In this document: one piece after another, positions 5,497 to 7,280 of the stretch
How positions within the stretch are numbered: the first letter of the stretch is position 1
Layout of the letters: every line of letters begins with the position of its first letter
NCBI GenBank assembly: GCA_017622635.1
Contig: JAGAQS010000183.1
Location: 1 to 7,280, forward strand
DNA from: Ruminococcus sp.
GTDB lineage: Bacteria > Bacillota > Clostridia > Oscillospirales > Ruminococcaceae
Reading direction: 5' to 3'
Length of the DNA: 7,280 nucleotides
The notes under the pieces: generated by a model
What the model was told of the DNA's origin: nothing
Seen by the model: the letters and a program-made list of their open reading frames with translations, nothing else
The model's database searches: none
Translations under genes and position numbers: made by a program

Positions 5497-7161
5497 TTAT
5501 TTTCTGTTGATTATAGCACCCTTGTCAGCAGAAGATACCATAGAAGCATAACGTTTCAGATAACCTGTTATATTGTCCTTTTTCTTTATGGGCATAGTTT
5601 TCTTACGTTCTTCAAGTTCTTCGTCGGAAACTTCAAGGTTAATTGAATATTCAGGGATATTTATTGAAATCATATCGCCGTCTTTTACGTATGCAATAGT
5701 ACCGCCGTTTACAGCTTCGGGGGAAACGTGACCGATAGCAGCTCCACGTGTTGCACCGCTGAAACGTCCATCCGTAATAAGTGCGACTGTTGAGCCGAGA
5801 CCTGCTCCCTGAATTGCGGAAGTCGGTGAAAGCATTTCACGCATACCCGGACCGCCGGCAGGACCTTCATAACGGATAACAACAACGTCTCCCGCTTTTA
5901 TACCACCGTCGTAAATAACTTTAATAGCTTCTTCTTCACTGTCAAATACACGTGCAGGTCCTCTGTGTACAAGCATCTCAGGAGCAACCGCACTTCTCTT
6001 TACAACGCATCTGTCGGGTGCAAGATTACCACGCAGAACAGCAATTCCGCCTGTTTCGCTGTACGGATTGTCAACAGGACGGATAATTTCAGGGTTTTTG
6101 TTGATACAGCCCGAAATATTTTCGCCGACTGTCTTTCCTGTACAGGTCATACAGTCTGTATTTATAAGATTCTTCTTTGTAAGTTCGTTCAGTACAGCAT
6201 AAACACCGCCTGCCTCGTTCAAGTCCTCCATGTAGGTATGACCAGCGGGGGCAAGGTGACACAGATTAGGAGTTCTTGCACTGATTTCGTTTGCAATGTC
6301 AAGATTTATGTCAATTCCACATTCATTGGCAATTGCAGGGAGATGCAGCATACTGTTTGTTGAACAGCCTAAAGCCATATCGGCAGTAAGTGCGTTATAG
6401 AAAGCCTTTTCCGTCATAATGTCAAGCGGACGGATATTTTTTCTGTAAAGTTCCATAACCTGCATACCTGCCATTTTCGCAAGCTTGATTCTCTCTGAAT
6501 AAACAGCAGGAATTGTGCCGTTGCCCCTGAGACCCATACCGAGTACTTCTGTAAGGCAGTTCATTGAGTTTGCCGTATACATTCCTGAACATGAACCACA
6601 GGTCGGGCAGGCATGATTTTCAAAATCTTCAACGTCCTCAAGTGTCATTTTGCCTGCACTGTAAGCACCTACAGCCTCAAACATACTTGAAAGGCTTGTT
6701 TTCTTTCCCTTTACATGACCTGCCAACATAGGTCCGCCACTTACAAAAACAGTAGGTACGTTTATACGTGCGGCAGCCATAAGCAATCCGGGGACATTCT
6801 TGTCACAGTTCGGAATCATAACAAGTGCGTCAAAATGGTGTGCAAGTGCCATACATTCAGTTGAGTCTGCTATAAGGTCACGGGTAACAAGTGAGTACTT
6901 CATTCCAGTGTGACCCATTGCAATGCCGTCACATACTGCGATTGCAGGGAATACAACAGGTGTACCGCCGTTCATTGCTACGCCGAGTTTTACAGCTTCT
7001 ACAATTTTATCTATATTCATATGTCCGGGTACTATTTCGTTATATGACGAAACTATACCAACAAGCGGACGTTTCATTTCTTCTTTAGTCATTCCGAGTG
7101 CATTGAAAAGTGAACGCTGTGACGACTTTTCAACTCCCGAACAGAAAAAATTTTCACTCAT
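5497..7161 (-). CDS. ilvD: Dihydroxyacid dehydratase
   Basis: At 554 residues it has the expected length for the Firmicutes type and is complete. It dehydrates 2,3-dihydroxyisovalerate and 2,3-dihydroxy-3-methylvalerate to the keto acids that precede valine, leucine and isoleucine. Motifs: [13 protein letters not shown] (75-87), PNCDKNVPG (117-125), [17 protein letters not shown] (185-201), [14 protein letters not shown] (431-444) and [10 protein letters not shown] (464-473, with Ser468 at the usual general-base position). Cys119, Cys191 and possibly Cys77 are cluster ligands. The N-terminal loop [10 protein letters not shown] (38-47) lacks the Cys found in the oxygen-stable [2Fe-2S] class and resembles E. 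coli IlvD, so a labile [4Fe-4S] cluster is inferred. The ATG at 7159-7161 is preceded by GTGAGG (7171-7176) nine bases away. It heads the visible string of genes, with leuCDB downstream. Confidence 0.97.
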   Translation of the reverse strand: MSENFFCSGVEKSSQRSLFNALGMTKEEMKRPLVGIVSSYNEIVPGHMNIDKIVEAVKLGVAMNGGTPVVFPAIAVCDGIAMGHTGMKYSLVTRDLIADSTECMALAHHFDALVMIPNCDKNVPGLLMAAARINVPTVFVSGGPMLAGHVKGKKTSLSSMFEAVGAYSAGKMTLEDVEDFENHACPTCGSCSGMYTANSMNCLTEVLGMGLRGNGTIPAVYSERIKLAKMAGMQVMELYRKNIRPLDIMTEKAFYNALTADMALGCSTNSMLHLPAIANECGIDINLDIANEISARTPNLCHLAPAGHTYMEDLNEAGGVYAVLNELTKKNLINTDCMTCTGKTVGENISGCINKNPEIIRPVDNPYSETGGIAVLRGNLAPDRCVVKRSAVAPEMLVHRGPARVFDSEEEAIKVIYDGGIKAGDVVVIRYEGPAGGPGMREMLSPTSAIQGAGLGSTVALITDGRFSGATRGAAIGHVSPEAVNGGTIAYVKDGDMISINIPEYSINLEVSDEELEERKKTMPIKKKDNITGYLKRYASMVSSADKGAIINRK

Positions 7162-7198
7162 AATTTTTTACCTCACTAAATATTTATTTAACTATAAT

Positions 7199-7280
7199 TT
7201 ACTGAATAACAGTTATTTCAGGTACATAGAAAAACAATGAACCTGCAATTTTAAATAATATAAGTCCGATAATAAGAAAA
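7199..7280 (-). CDS. Possible C-terminal end of a membrane protein (cut by window edge)
   Basis: One minus-strand frame enters from the right edge and stops at TAA (7199-7201). Its translation begins with the hydrophobic run FLIIGLILFKIAGSLFFYV and ends VPEITVIQ, as a final transmembrane helix plus a short tail would look. The stop is 37 bases upstream of the ilvD ATG. A second minus-strand frame is also open for most of this stretch, so the call is weak. The protein family cannot be told from so short a piece. Confidence 0.4.
   Translation of the reverse strand, partial: FLIIGLILFKIAGSLFFYVPEITVIQ

Noticed and set aside
5965..6363. 132-codon open frame on the plus strand opposite ilvD
   Set aside because: It lies entirely antisense to a clear, conserved ilvD and has no recognisable protein features. 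The other plus-strand frames, such as 516-734, 1042-1266, 1744-1989, 5249-5551 and 6923-7240, are rejected on the same grounds.

Overview
Every supported gene in this window lies on the minus strand, so transcription runs from right to left. The gene families suggest a low-GC Gram-positive bacterium of the Clostridia, perhaps Ruminococcus-like. The basis is strong GGAGG-type ribosome binding sites, the roughly 420-residue 'type 2' LeuC with its short separate LeuD, and small acidic SMI1/KNR4-like proteins. The genus is inference; no rRNA or other taxonomic marker is present.

Layout in order of transcription. At the right edge is the possible C-terminal tail of a membrane protein (7199-7280). 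Next is ilvD (5497-7161), dihydroxyacid dehydratase of valine, isoleucine and leucine synthesis. Six small accessory genes follow: an SMI1/KNR4 (SUKH)-like protein (4835-5476), an acidic unknown (4397-4816), a VOC/glyoxalase-fold protein (3992-4375), a very acidic HEAT-like, immunity-like protein (3429-3974), a YiaC-like GNAT acetyltransferase (3023-3445) and a second, divergent GNAT (2358-2927). The leucine genes come last: leuC (996-2270), leuD (512-1006), one more acidic unknown (75-515), and the first 19 codons of leuB (1-57), which continues beyond the left edge.

The metabolic genes form one route. IlvD makes 2-ketoisovalerate, LeuA (not in the window) would convert it to 2-isopropylmalate, LeuCD isomerises that to 3-isopropylmalate, and LeuB oxidises it. 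Most spacings are from a 17-base overlap to 21 bases, as in an operon. The exceptions are two looser gaps, 2928-3022 and 2271-2357, on either side of the second GNAT gene. The first holds a bulged hairpin; the second is very AT-rich with a weak -10-like site. I see no T-box, leader-peptide attenuator or clear intrinsic terminator.

The feature most worth attention is the cargo of seven non-biosynthetic genes inside a branched-chain amino acid locus, six between ilvD and leuC and one between leuD and leuB. Several look like the small acidic families that often act as immunity proteins against toxins, but no toxin gene is visible here. Two starts were moved downstream, to 3974 and 2927, because strong ribosome binding sites sit just upstream of those ATGs.
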